Shown: piece by piece, positions 46,928-54,806 of the stretch | Layout of the letters: every line of letters begins with the position of its first letter | Numbering within the stretch: position 1 is the stretch's first letter | Origin: Halobacillus hunanensis | GTDB taxonomy: Bacteria; Bacillota; Bacilli; Bacillales; Halobacillaceae | Reading direction: 5' to 3' | NCBI RefSeq assembly: GCF_900166655.1 | Contig: NZ_FVZB01000007.1 | Location: forward strand, 310,001 to 374,000 | DNA length: 64,000 nucleotides | The notes under the pieces: generated by a model | Told to the model about the DNA's origin: nothing | The model's input: the letters and a program-made list of their open reading frames with translations, nothing else | The model's database searches: none | Position numbers and translations under genes: made by a program

Positions 46928-47379
46928 AATAATCCCCTTTCTTGTTATCTATGAAGTAAGTAATTACTGTTCTTTTCTATATTGAACTTGAGCTCAGTGG
47001 TTTACCGCTAGGATCTGGTTAAGGTTCCGTATTTTTTAAGTAAAAGGACGAACGATGTGTTGTTTTAGCGGAGAAAATATATGGAGACTCCTGTGGGAGG
47101 AAAGGCCTAGGTGAGGCCCCGCAGTGCGCCAGCACGAGGAGACTCAACAGCCGCCCGCGGAAAGCGAAGTATATTTTCGTAGCGGTTTTTATGCACCAAT
47201 CATAGTTTTTACTTTGTTCGGATTTTCATTGGTATGAACAATTTTGTACCAATCCCACGGAAAGCGAGTTATTTTCCCCGACCACCTTCTTCTCATTACT
47301 ATTTTAATAGAGAGGAAGAAAGGCGTCAAAACAGAAACATAGCCCGAAGACTCGCTTAAGAGGTCTCCGAGCTATGAGC
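46928..47379. other. ~450-base gap with dispersed repeat
   Basis: I find no supported gene. The gap contains the palindromic repeat at 47083-47178 and a short AT-rich stretch downstream. Confidence 0.5.
47083..47178. repeat. dispersed palindromic repeat with terminal stem
   Basis: The core runs from TGGAGACTCCTGTGGGAG through GTGAGGCCCCGCAG and GCGCCAGCACGAGGAG to CCGCCCGCGGAAAGCGAAG. It is bounded by GAAAATATA and its complement TATATTTTC. The copy at 10937 has the same core but a different complementary pair of flanks. Confidence 0.7.
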
Positions 47380-47493
47380 TTACTTACATACTGCTGCCCC
47401 GATGATGATTAAAAGGATAAATAGAACAATGATCAGGACAAATTCATCACCGCGACGACGTCTTCCACAACCACAGCCTCCGTAGTACCCCAT
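47380..47493 (-). CDS. YjcZ-family sporulation protein, 37 aa
   Basis: The peptide begins MGYYGGCGCGRRRRGDEF and ends with a membrane helix (VLIIVLFILLIIIGAAV). A glycine/cysteine-rich head followed by a single helix is typical of the YjcZ/BtsS family of small spore or coat-associated proteins in Bacillaceae. AGGAGGGG lies 6 bases before the ATG and a sigma-K-like promoter lies just upstream. It is probably made late in the mother cell. Confidence 0.88.
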   Translation of the reverse strand: MGYYGGCGCGRRRRGDEFVLIIVLFILLIIIGAAVCK

Positions 47494-47520
47494 TAACACC
47501 CCTCCTTTTAAGTCATACGT

Positions 47521-47550
47521 TAATGTATGATTGCCTAGTTAGTTGGTAAA
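47521..47550 (-). promoter_or_regulatory. sigma-K-like promoter of the YjcZ gene
   Basis: On the minus strand CATACATTA fits the sigma-K -10 form CATANNNTA, and ACC lies about 15-16 bases upstream as the short -35. CATACATT also fits sigma-E, which overlaps in specificity. Confidence 0.5.
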
Positions 47551-47595
47551 GGCGGATGTCCTGGATAGAAAAAAGTTCTTCTACACAGAGGAGAT

Positions 47596-48714
47596 CTATA
47601 GAGAAATCTTCGTTTGCCGCTGCTGGAAATCTTCATCCGGATAATAGGTGTTTTTTACTAAAATGTTTGGACCCAGGCATTTAACGGCTGGGCAATGACA
47701 GTTTAAACTGGCCGCCGTTTCGGTCCGATTCCACGCCTTATAAGCTTCCGGCAAAGATGTATCTTGAATATTGCCAAGCCCAGGTTCATCACCAAAGTCG
47801 GTGACGATAATATCACCGGTAAAAATATTCACATTCAAACGAGAGCGTCCGTCCGGATCGTTTCTAACAGTGACATTTTTCTCCGCGTAAAGACGTTTCA
47901 GCAGTGCTAAATCTTTTTGGTTTGAACTGCATGGATAATAGGGTAATGTACCAAATAACATCCATGTGTTCTGATCCCTGTGATCAAGCAGGCGGGTAAT
48001 CCCTTCACGCATCTCCTCAAGGGATAAGGTTTCAAGACTTGAAGCAAAGTCTACTGGGTACATAGGGTGAATTTCGTGTCTCGCACAGCCCATTTCCAGC
48101 ACGTGATCGTGGATCTGTTCTAAATAAGGATAGGTGCGCTTATTTAACATCGTTTCCGCAGACACCATCACGCCTTCTTTCGCAAGTCGCTGCGAATTCT
48201 CCACCATTCGGTCAAAGTACATTTGGCGGTTGGCTTCAGAAGGTTTTCGTTCCATATTGGCAAATCCGGTATGAATAAATTCTTCGATCGTTCCCCAGTT
48301 ATGGGAGATATGCAGCACATCTAGATAAGGAATAATCGGTATGTATCGCTCATAAGGCAATGTTAGATTGGAATTGATTTGGGTTCGGACTCCCCGCTCG
48401 TGAGCATAGGCAAGCAGCGGCAATACATATTGCTCCACAGACTTCTTCGACATCATTGGCTCCCCGCCGGTAATGCTCAAAGTCCGCAGGTGGGGGATTT
48501 CATCTAATCGCTTCAGTATCAGCTCAATCGGCAATGCGTCAGGATCCTTATTCTGCAACGTATACCCGACAGCACAATGTTCGCAGCGCATATTGCACAG
48601 ATAGGTTGTTGTAAATTCGATATTCGTAAGCGTCATCTCGCCATGTTCATCAACATCCATATAAGCCTCCCATGGATCATAAGAAGGGGATAGCTCTTGT
48701 AACTTGTGGTTCAT
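47596..48714 (-). CDS. yfkAB: radical SAM/CxCxxxxC-motif protein YfkAB
   Basis: This 372-residue radical SAM enzyme has the cluster motif CNMRCEHC near residue 41 and the defining C-terminal CHCPAVKC (CxCxxxxC). GGEP follows as the SAM-binding strand. It corresponds to B. subtilis YfkAB. The reaction is unknown; the C-terminal cysteines may bind a second cluster as in SPASM-type proteins. The start has a plausible ribosome site (AGAGAGGTCG) about 5 bases upstream. It is divergent from the SDR gene. Confidence 0.9.
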   Translation of the reverse strand: MNHKLQELSPSYDPWEAYMDVDEHGEMTLTNIEFTTTYLCNMRCEHCAVGYTLQNKDPDALPIELILKRLDEIPHLRTLSITGGEPMMSKKSVEQYVLPLLAYAHERGVRTQINSNLTLPYERYIPIIPYLDVLHISHNWGTIEEFIHTGFANMERKPSEANRQMYFDRMVENSQRLAKEGVMVSAETMLNKRTYPYLEQIHDHVLEMGCARHEIHPMYPVDFASSLETLSLEEMREGITRLLDHRDQNTWMLFGTLPYYPCSSNQKDLALLKRLYAEKNVTVRNDPDGRSRLNVNIFTGDIIVTDFGDEPGLGNIQDTSLPEAYKAWNRTETAASLNCHCPAVKCLGPNILVKNTYYPDEDFQQRQTKISL

Positions 48715-48865
48715 GAAAAACGACCTCTCTTGTAGAAGTATTTCTGAAAATCACTCTCTAGTTTATCATGATTATCCCCTCTATAGGTGGGATTAGCGAA
48801 AATCAATCGATAAGCAGGGAGTCGTCAGCTTATCTTGAATTAAAGAAAATAGGAGGGAAATCGCT

Positions 48866-49726
48866 TTGCAATCTACGATCATCATTACAGGAGCGTCAAG
48901 CGGATTTGGCTACCAGACAGCGTTAAAATGTGCCGAAAAAGGCATGCATGTGATTGCCACGATGAGAAATATCAACAAAGCAAAGATGTATGAATCAACT
49001 GAAATTCATGAACGTGTACGAGACAACATTGATGTGTGGCCGCTTGATGTAACAAAGGACGCCTCCATTGAACAATTTAAGCAGCAACTCAGCCAATTAG
49101 AACGGGTCGACGTGCTCGTCAATAATGCTGGATTTGCCCTTGGCGGCTTTCTGGAACAGGTGCCGCTTGAATCTTATCGACGCCAGTTCGAGACGAATCT
49201 GTTTGGAGTAATTGCCGTTACGCAGGCTGTGCTGCCGATTATGCGTCAACAAGGAAGAGGAAAGATTCTCAACGTCAGCAGTATAAGTGGTCGCATCGGC
49301 TTTCCTGGTTTATCTCCTTACGTTGCTTCTAAACATGCGTTAGAAGGTTTGACGGAGAGTCTGCGATTTGAGGTGAAGCCGTTTGGAATCGATGTGTCGC
49401 TGATCGAACCAGGTTCCTATGCAACGAATATTTGGAGCAGTGGCATGGAACTGCCTAAAGCCGCCTATGACCCTGAATCTCCATATGCTTTTTATATAAA
49501 AGCGTTATGGAAGGCGTTAAACCGTGAAGCCCATGGCGACCCAATGAAAGTAGCTGGCTTAATGACGAAAATATCCAGTCCATCAACCGCGAACAAACTT
49601 CGCTACCCGATCGGTCCGGGTGTGCGCATGAATTTATTTTTGAAAAAAGTGCTCCCATGGTCTTTGCTTGAACGTACCGTGTTGAAAAAATTACTAGGTA
49701 GAAACTGGAGAAACGAATATAGATAG
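48866..49726 (+). CDS. short-chain dehydrogenase/reductase
   Basis: The 286-residue classical SDR has TGASSGFG (residues 8-15) for NAD(P) binding, NNAG, the catalytic Ser in NVSSISG and YVASK with Tyr and Lys, then the PGSYATNI cap. The basic residue in ATMRNINKAK suggests NADPH. The substrate is unknown; relatives act on retinol-like or steroid-like alcohols. The start is TTG, 8 bases after AGGAGGG. An esterase gene follows 12 bases later, so the two may act on the same lipid-like compounds. Confidence 0.87.
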   Translation: MQSTIIITGASSGFGYQTALKCAEKGMHVIATMRNINKAKMYESTEIHERVRDNIDVWPLDVTKDASIEQFKQQLSQLERVDVLVNNAGFALGGFLEQVPLESYRRQFETNLFGVIAVTQAVLPIMRQQGRGKILNVSSISGRIGFPGLSPYVASKHALEGLTESLRFEVKPFGIDVSLIEPGSYATNIWSSGMELPKAAYDPESPYAFYIKALWKALNREAHGDPMKVAGLMTKISSPSTANKLRYPIGPGVRMNLFLKKVLPWSLLERTVLKKLLGRNWRNEYR

Positions 49727-49738
49727 GAGAGATGTATA

Positions 49739-50473
49739 ATGATGAAAGGCACTGAACCTATTTTTACAGAAGGAAATGAAATAGGAATTCTGGTTAGTCA
49801 CGGATTTACTGGAACGACTCAAAGTATGAAGCCCCTAGCTGACGCCTATACAAAAGCTGGTTATACCGTTGCTTGTCCGCGATTGGAAGGACATGGAACG
49901 ACACCTGAGGAAATGGAGGACTCCAACCACGAGGATTGGATTCAATCCGTTGAGGCCGCATATCAATGGCTTGACGAGCGCTGTTCGAACATCTTTGTAG
50001 TCGGATTGTCTATGGGCGGAACCCTGACTTTGTACTTGGCTGAGAAGTACAAGAAGATCAAAGGAATAGTACCTATTAACGCGGCGATCGACATTCCATC
50101 TATGGAAAAGGTGATGGAATCAGCGGAGGATCGGTTCGTAGATGCTATTGGCTCTGACATTAAAAAGCCAGGGGTGGAAGAGTTGGCGTATGATAAAACC
50201 CCGGTTAACGCGATCCGTTCCCTCATGGCCTTGATGAAACAAGTTCATGAAGGGCTTGCTGAAATCCATTGCCCAGCCTTACTATTTGTCTCGGACGAAG
50301 ATCATGTCGTGCCGCCGGACAATTCAGAAACGATTTTTGACATGATTTTCTCAGAACATAAAGAGCTTGTTCGAATGGAAAACAGTTATCATGTGGCGAC
50401 GCTCGATAACGATCAAGATTTAATTATTGAGCGCAGCCTGGAATTTTTTCAAATGTATGAGAGGGCTATGTAA
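49739..50473 (+). CDS. monoacylglycerol lipase/carboxylesterase (Est30-like)
   Basis: The 244-residue alpha/beta hydrolase has the oxyanion loop HGFTGT, nucleophile Ser in GLSMGG near residue 93, Asp in SDEDHVV and His in SYHVAT. It matches bacterial monoacylglycerol lipases such as that of Bacillus sp. H257 and Geobacillus Est30, with a small lid after strand 6. TAGGAGAG lies before two adjacent ATGs. It follows the SDR gene by 12 bases. It is the last ordinary gene before the repeat-rich array begins at 50548. Confidence 0.88.
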   Translation: MMKGTEPIFTEGNEIGILVSHGFTGTTQSMKPLADAYTKAGYTVACPRLEGHGTTPEEMEDSNHEDWIQSVEAAYQWLDERCSNIFVVGLSMGGTLTLYLAEKYKKIKGIVPINAAIDIPSMEKVMESAEDRFVDAIGSDIKKPGVEELAYDKTPVNAIRSLMALMKQVHEGLAEIHCPALLFVSDEDHVVPPDNSETIFDMIFSEHKELVRMENSYHVATLDNDQDLIIERSLEFFQMYERAM

Positions 50474-50547
50474 GGAACAGAAGTATAAGCGGCTTTTGGG
50501 ATAAGACATAGGGAAGTTTGGCATTCAAAGAACAATTGTTATTTATA

Positions 50548-50614
50548 TTATCTTGAAATCAAGTCTTCATGAAAAGGGCCATTATCCGGAAGACTCGAAT
50601 TCGAGATAATAGCC
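50548..50614. repeat. array repeat 1: boxes A, B and inverted A
   Basis: Box A TTATCTTGAAATCAAG plus TCTTC (50548-50568) is followed by a GGGCCATTATC/GATAATAGCC hairpin and, at 50589-50609, by an inverted A (GAAGACTCGAATTCGAG plus ATAA). Only this copy has the inverted partner. It marks the left end of the array. Confidence 0.7.
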
Positions 50615-50618
50615 AGTT

Positions 50619-50846
50619 TTGAAACGATATCTATACTCATTCGTATATGGATTAAAGTGCTTTTTAGGAGTGGTAGTTATCTTAGACCTTGTGATATTTG
50701 GTGTAGTTGCTGTTGGAGGTGGAATCGTTGCTCTAATTGGGTTTTTGGTCATGTTAGGGAGAAAAATTACTGAACCCAATAAAGAATTACAGCAAAAAGT
50801 TGAAAGCCTTAAAAACGAAGTGAAAAGCCTCAAAGATAAAAGGTAA
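50619..50846 (+). CDS. small membrane protein with coiled coil, ~75 aa
   Basis: The product has a hydrophobic segment (about 10-45, rich in V, G and I) and a basic-acidic coiled-coil tail (NKELQQKVESLKNEVKSLKDKR). I do not recognise it. The start is unclear: TTG 50619 has no ribosome site and lies directly after the repeat, so the true 5' end may have been lost or altered. It is the first gene of the array and resembles in design the 52-residue protein at 59471. Confidence 0.5.
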   Translation: MKRYLYSFVYGLKCFLGVVVILDLVIFGVVAVGGGIVALIGFLVMLGRKITEPNKELQQKVESLKNEVKSLKDKR

Positions 50847-50867
50847 CTCCGTTTCAAGCCATTCAGT

Positions 50868-50930
50868 AAAGGGGGGCAATTCTGTAGTAAGAATTGTGCT
50901 CCTTATTTATGTAAAGGGACTTTTTCTGGA
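50868..50930 (+). repeat. array repeat 2: box B and partial second B
   Basis: GGGGGGCAATTCTGTAG is followed by TAAGAATTGTGCTCC, a hairpin with AATTCT/AGAATT stem. A partial second copy, AAAGGGACTTTTTCTGG, follows at 50913. Confidence 0.6.
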
Positions 50931-50951
50931 ATGATGTATTGTACAAATGAT

Positions 50952-50973
50952 GGAATTTTAAAATAATTGTTAG
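50952..50973 (+). repeat. array box C, copy 1
   Basis: GGAATTTTAAAATAATTGTTA is a variant of GGATTTTGAAATAATTGG, found 80-115 bases upstream of several array genes (also near 52266, 57804, 61848, 63979). Confidence 0.4.
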
Positions 50974-51040
50974 CAGATATTAACTGGAATATAGGGGATT
51001 CTCTGTGTTGTCAGAAACACAGGAATAGAAAGGAGACAGG

Positions 51041-51313
51041 ATGAAAAGAATTATTTTGATCCTATTATTGATTGCAAACGGCTTTTATATAGGCAATATT
51101 CTTATTGACTTTGGTATTAGGTTCTCAAGTATTTGGAATGTATTTTTCGGTATAGTGTTTGTTATTAGTATTCTCTTGTCAGGGATGTTTCTGTTTCGAT
51201 CTAAAAGGGAGTCGGGAAACCATCCTTATTTATCTGTTGCAGTTCTTTCAATAAGTTTTGCATCTTTAGGTTGGTTTACCTTCTTTAATTATTTGTCTTT
51301 AATAATGGGGTAG
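51041..51313 (+). CDS. small membrane protein, 90 aa, three helices
   Basis: The protein has three predicted membrane helices (about 3-23, 30-50, 64-86) and a short RSKRESGNHP loop. GAAAGGAGA precedes the ATG. No family is recognised. The start MKRIILILLLIANGFYIGN could also act as a signal anchor. It is flanked by array repeats at 50868 and 51375. Confidence 0.6.
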   Translation: MKRIILILLLIANGFYIGNILIDFGIRFSSIWNVFFGIVFVISILLSGMFLFRSKRESGNHPYLSVAVLSISFASLGWFTFFNYLSLIMG

Positions 51314-51374
51314 TTAAGTTGGAGGTGAATTTTTAAATAACACTCAGCATTTGATCTTAAATTGCTCAATTATC

Positions 51375-51440
51375 GGGCGCATTTCCGGAATAAAGGATTT
51401 GCGCTTATTTTGCATGAATGGGGCGATTGTCGAGAAATGG
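51375..51440 (+). repeat. array repeat 3: box B and partial second B
   Basis: GGGCGCATTTCCGGAATAAA followed by GGATTTGCGC is identical over its core to the copy at 59107, even though 7.7 kb apart. TTTTGCATGAATGGGGCG follows, also shared with that copy. Confidence 0.7.
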
Positions 51441-51632
51441 GTGCAAAGTTGTAGGGAAAGCAGACATAAAAAGGGTTTGAAATGATAAAATAAGTGACAC
51501 TGGAGATCCATATAAATTTGAGCCCAATCAGGAAAAGGAAAACCGTCAAGGTGATAGATCGACAAAGGTTTGTGTACTAAAGAATTAATATAATTGTAAA
51601 TTATCATTAAAAGCTTGCATTAATAGAGGTAT

Positions 51633-51716
51633 TTGGCAAAATTGGAATTAAGTGTTCGTGTCACATTAGATGCTTCGAGTAAAGAAGTGGTATATACAAA
51701 AAGGGAGAAAATATGA
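51633..51716 (+). pseudogene. short coding remnant, 27 codons
   Basis: An open stretch with protein-like composition (AKLELSVRVTLDASSKEVV) ends in TGA overlapping the next gene's ATG (ATGA). It has a TTG at 51633 behind AGAGG but no stop-free extension upstream. It may be the end of a lost gene or a coupled leader peptide. Confidence 0.3.
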
Positions 51717-52066
51717 TACCAAGAAAATTCATTACAGCAATTATCACGCTCATTTTATCGGTATCGATTTACAGTGCGATCTCCAAGGGACCGATTTCTG
51801 AAAACATATCATCTTATTTTTTTATTCTAACGTTTGCTATTCTATGCGGTACTCTTATGTCAATAATCATTAGTTATTTTGTAAGAAACAGAAAATTTAA
51901 TAGTTTTGCTCTCCGTCTTTTTCTTCATATTGTGATCGCAGTCATACTACCTATGATTTTTGTTAAGGAACACTACTTTCAAATAATGTTTTATATGTCC
52001 TTACCAGTAAGCACTTGCTATTTTGTAATCGATGAATTATTACGATTTAACTCTAATCGCAGTTGA
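51713..52066 (+). CDS. small integral membrane protein, 117 aa
   Basis: Four membrane helices are predicted (about 6-24, 34-56, 66-84, 90-108) with a basic RNRKF loop. AAAAGGGAG precedes the ATG. No conserved motif is recognised; similar four-helix small proteins of unknown function are common in Bacillaceae. It lies between array repeats 3 and 4. Confidence 0.6.
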   Translation: MIPRKFITAIITLILSVSIYSAISKGPISENISSYFFILTFAILCGTLMSIIISYFVRNRKFNSFALRLFLHIVIAVILPMIFVKEHYFQIMFYMSLPVSTCYFVIDELLRFNSNRS

Positions 52067-52363
52067 GAGAGATCAAGCTCCTATCATGAGTTTTATGCAA
52101 CATACTTAGAACAAATACCATTGTTAACTCTAGAACATGGTAGATTTGGATACTTAAGTTTACAGTTTTGCTTATTAAAGAAACGGGCGCTTTCCTTGAA
52201 TAAGGAACAAGCTCTCTGTCTTGCGTAAAAAGGCATTTAATTGAGTAACTTCTTGTGATGGCTATGGAAAATTTGAAATAATTTCTATTAGGTTAAGGAG
52301 ACAGGATAATTGAATAAAGGACTTCATTGTTAAGTAACAATGTCTGTATAGAGGAGTGTAATT
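52067..52363. other. ~300-base non-coding stretch with array repeat
   Basis: I see no gene. The stretch contains array repeat 4 and a box-C copy (about 52266-52290, GGAAAATTTGAAATAATTTC). Just before the next gene is a small palindrome, CATTGTTAAGTAACAATG at about 52325-52342. Confidence 0.5.
52184..52217 (+). repeat. array repeat 4: box B
   Basis: ACGGGCGCTTTCCTTGAATA then AGGAACAAGC. The stem is TTCCTT/AAGGAA with the loop GAAT. Confidence 0.6.
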
Positions 52364-52783
52364 ATTTATAAAAGACTTTTACATTATGGATTGAAGCTTG
52401 TAGGAATACTCATTCTACTTTATTTGATGAAGATTACAAACGAGGAATTGAAAGTAGCTAATCAAAGGCAGATTAACATCTTCCTAGAACTTACAAAAAT
52501 GACCACTTGGGGTGTTTTGTTTGGTATTATGGTGGAGTCTAAGAAGCTAATTTCACTATTTAAGGGCTATTTAAAAATCAACTGGGTACTTCTAACGCTT
52601 TCAATATTCCTTTTAGCCATTATATACATTCCTAGAATATATGTTGTATCTTGGTTTAGCTTAGATATACCCTTTTACATACAGATGTTTAACGTAACAG
52701 AATCCCGAACGGCACTAGCTATCCTATCCGGTATTTTACTCATTAGGTCGTTAACTAAGGGGGAAAATGACATTTCAGCGTGA
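52364..52783 (+). CDS. membrane protein, ~139 aa, possible ATT start
   Basis: The product has three or four membrane helices (about 13-25, 38-55, 68-88 and a weaker one near the end) and a basic, charged tail. I do not recognise it. The first standard start in frame is TTG 52391, which has no ribosome site. GAGGAG lies 7 bases before ATT 52364, in frame, giving IYKRLLHYGLKLVGIL. The same arrangement is seen at 29108 and 43003. It is followed by an exported protein gene with a 43-base gap. Confidence 0.5.
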   Translation: MYKRLLHYGLKLVGILILLYLMKITNEELKVANQRQINIFLELTKMTTWGVLFGIMVESKKLISLFKGYLKINWVLLTLSIFLLAIIYIPRIYVVSWFSLDIPFYIQMFNVTESRTALAILSGILLIRSLTKGENDISA

Positions 52784-52826
52784 TTATTTTTTTAGTGAGT
52801 ACAACGCATTTAGAGGGAGTTAAATA

Positions 52827-53234
52827 ATGAAAAAACAGTTATTTATATACAGCTGTATTACAGTACTCATTGCTGCCGGGTGGTTTACATATGAAAAAAT
52901 TACTAGTGATACCTATGAAGGAATGACCATTGTTCCAGAACGACACAAAGATATTCCCTTATTTAATGGATTGAAGCCAACGGAGCATCAATATGTCATA
53001 AAAGGGAATCAATGGAACGATATTTATAATTTTTACTTAAATGAACTTTCTTTCCGCGGTTGGAAGGTTGAGTATGAGGACTCAGCTCTTTATGATGATA
53101 ATAATGAAAATGATTGGTCAGGTTTTTCTTCCAGATGGAGAAAAGAAGGGTTTAACGGTGAGTTATGGATATCAGCTCATTATAATCAATTTACAGACCA
53201 AACAGAGGTTATCTTCGATAAAGCTGAAGAATAA
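52827..53234 (+). CDS. exported/anchored protein, 135 aa
   Basis: An N-terminal membrane anchor (about 4-22) precedes a soluble domain with HKDIPLFNGLKPTEHQYVIKGNQWNDIYNFYLNEL-type sequence (only partly conserved by eye), SFRGWKVEYED and a final ELWISAHYNQF strand. The domain would be extracellular. No lipobox or catalytic motif is seen and no family is recognised. AGAGGGAG precedes the ATG. Confidence 0.6.
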   Translation: MKKQLFIYSCITVLIAAGWFTYEKITSDTYEGMTIVPERHKDIPLFNGLKPTEHQYVIKGNQWNDIYNFYLNELSFRGWKVEYEDSALYDDNNENDWSGFSSRWRKEGFNGELWISAHYNQFTDQTEVIFDKAEE

Positions 53235-53272
53235 CCAAGTTTCATTGAAGGAAATAGGGCAATTGGTTTATT

Positions 53273-53305
53273 AAGGGGGCGCGTTTATCGAATAACGCGT
53301 CCTTC
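53273..53305 (+). repeat. array repeat 5: box B
   Basis: GGGGGCGCGTTTATCGAATA then ACGCGTCC. The stem is CGCGTT/AACGCG. The copy at 58693 has the same left arm. The truncated phosphotransferase gene begins within about 15 bases of its end. Confidence 0.7.
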
Positions 53306-53317
53306 TATATAGGGAGC

Positions 53318-54019
53318 TTATCTAGTAAGTGCACTTTTTTAAACAGTTTAACTGAGTCCGAACAATATTCATCCGGTTTTAAAGCGGGCGAAGAACTGAA
53401 GAAGTTACATAAACTATCCGCCCCCTCCGATTATCCTTCATGGTACACAGTAAAAAAGCAGAAGATAGATAAATACTTATTGAATTTAGAGAAGATAAAT
53501 TTAGATGATGAGTTGAGGATGATGCTAGAGAATTACATCATAAATAATGAAGTTTTAATGAAAAATAGACCCAACAAGTTCCAACATGATGATTTCCACC
53601 CTTCAAATCTTTTAATAAATAATAAGCAATTTTCAGGAATTATTGATTTTCAAAGAATGGACTGGGGAGACCCCGTTCATGACTTGCAAAAATTAGGTTT
53701 TTTCTCAAAGCCAGTTAGTATTGAATTTACGAGAGGAATTATTGAGGGTTATCACAATGGAAAGGGAATAAGCGATTCATTTTGGGAGCTATTCACATTT
53801 TACAGTGCAGTGCACATAGTTTCAGCTCTAGTTTGGGCAAAAAGAAGAAGTCAGGAACATTTCGATCTACTCCATAAATATTCTCTGGATGTTATGAGTG
53901 AACATTTCACTTTAACTAAAATAAACCAATTAATTTACAGTTTTAATAGAGGTGATAAAGATCGAAAACAATGTTTATTCTCTTTCAAACGAAAGGTTAT
54001 CATTAAGGGAAATCAATGA
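53318..54019 (+). pseudogene. aminoglycoside phosphotransferase-like gene, 5' truncated
   Basis: The frame from 53318 to 54019 encodes the C-terminal lobe of an APH/choline-kinase-type phosphotransferase. TESEQYSSGFKAGEELKKLH leads into the catalytic loop HDDFHPSNLLI and the metal-binding IDFQRMDWGDPVHDL. The N-terminal lobe (about 90-100 residues, with the ATP-binding strands) is missing, and homologous sequence starts right after array repeat 5. No start with a ribosome site exists; TTG 53480 is the first standard codon and falls inside the domain. It is most likely a remnant cut at the repeat junction. Its end overlaps the next gene by 59-68 bases. Confidence 0.75.
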
Positions 54020-54503
54020 AAATGACTGGACAGATATACATAAGTACGCATCGAAGGATATTGTGTGTCAATATCAACCCTGGGGACCTAATACAGAGGA
54101 AGAGTCTAAGAGTTTTGTTAAGCAAATAATATTAGATGCTTCCAAAGAAAAAAGGACAAGATATGCCTTCGCCGTTGTCTACAATAAAGATATGATCGGT
54201 GTGGGAGAACTCAACATTAGAGACTTCACTAACAAGGTTGGAGAAATTGCTTATATTGTAAATCCAGATTACTGGGGACAAGGAATTGCAACAAATGTGG
54301 CTAAACTTCTAATAAGGTTCGGTTTTGCTGATATACAACTTCATCGTATATACGCCACCTGTGATCCTAGAAATATAGGTTCATCAAAGGTTTTGCAAAA
54401 ATCTGGTTTGACTAAAGAAGGTAAAATTCGAGAGGATCTATTAATAAAAGATGGATGGCGAGATTCTTTACTATATAGCATCTTGGAATATGAATGGTTA
54501 TGA
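53952..54503 (+). CDS. GNAT acetyltransferase (RimJ/RimL type)
   Basis: The ~183-residue protein has the GNAT fold: LSLREINENDW at the start, IAYIVNPDYWGQGIATNVAKLL as the acetyl-CoA motif, and NIGSSKVLQKSGL followed by EGKIRED as the C-terminal part typical of RimJ/RimL-like enzymes. Substrate unknown, perhaps a ribosomal protein or antibiotic. GTG 53952 is given, but it lies inside the best ribosome site (AGAGGTG); in-frame ATC 53961 is at ideal spacing and is a possible start. Confidence 0.75.
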   Translation: MIKIENNVYSLSNERLSLREINENDWTDIHKYASKDIVCQYQPWGPNTEEESKSFVKQIILDASKEKRTRYAFAVVYNKDMIGVGELNIRDFTNKVGEIAYIVNPDYWGQGIATNVAKLLIRFGFADIQLHRIYATCDPRNIGSSKVLQKSGLTKEGKIREDLLIKDGWRDSLLYSILEYEWL

Positions 54504-54530
54504 AGAAAAAATTTTAAGTTTAATTGTAGA

Positions 54531-54630
54531 TTATTTCGAAATCGAGTCTTCAGTTAAAGGAGCGCAAATCCGGAATAAGGATCTGGGCTCTTTCTTTGTG
54601 AAAAGGGCCATATTCTTGAATAAGAAAGGG
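54531..54630 (+). repeat. array repeat 6: boxes A, B and second B
   Basis: Box A variant TTATTTCGAAATCGAG plus TCTTC is followed by GGAGCGCAAATCCGGAATAA and GGATCTGGGCTC, then AAAGGGCCATATTCTTGAAT as a second unit. Confidence 0.65.
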
Positions 54631-54764
54631 AAATAATAATATAAATAGGAGCCATAAATTATTTAATTAACTTACACACATGTTAATATTATATAGAAGA
54701 GGTATCTCTACCAACAATGGTAAATATTTTTGATGGTTGCACTTTCATAAGGATTGATGGAAAA

Positions 54765-54787
54765 AGTTATATTCACTGAATATAACT
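54765..54787. promoter_or_regulatory. palindrome before the VanR-like gene
   Basis: AGTTATATTCACTGAATATA plus ACT is a perfect 9-5-9 inverted repeat, 19 bases before the TTG start. It may be an autoregulatory operator or an RNA hairpin. Confidence 0.5.
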
Positions 54788-54806
54788 TTATGTAGGAGTG
54801 GAATAG

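Noticed and set aside
51344..51607. 87-residue minus-strand gene between repeats 3 and the next array gene
   Set aside because: It reads through the array hairpin on the opposite strand, lacks a ribosome site and its composition is unconvincing.
53480..54019. Intact 179-residue phosphotransferase starting at TTG 53480
   Set aside because: The codon falls inside the domain, has no ribosome site, and conserved APH sequence continues upstream to about 53340, so this is a truncated gene.
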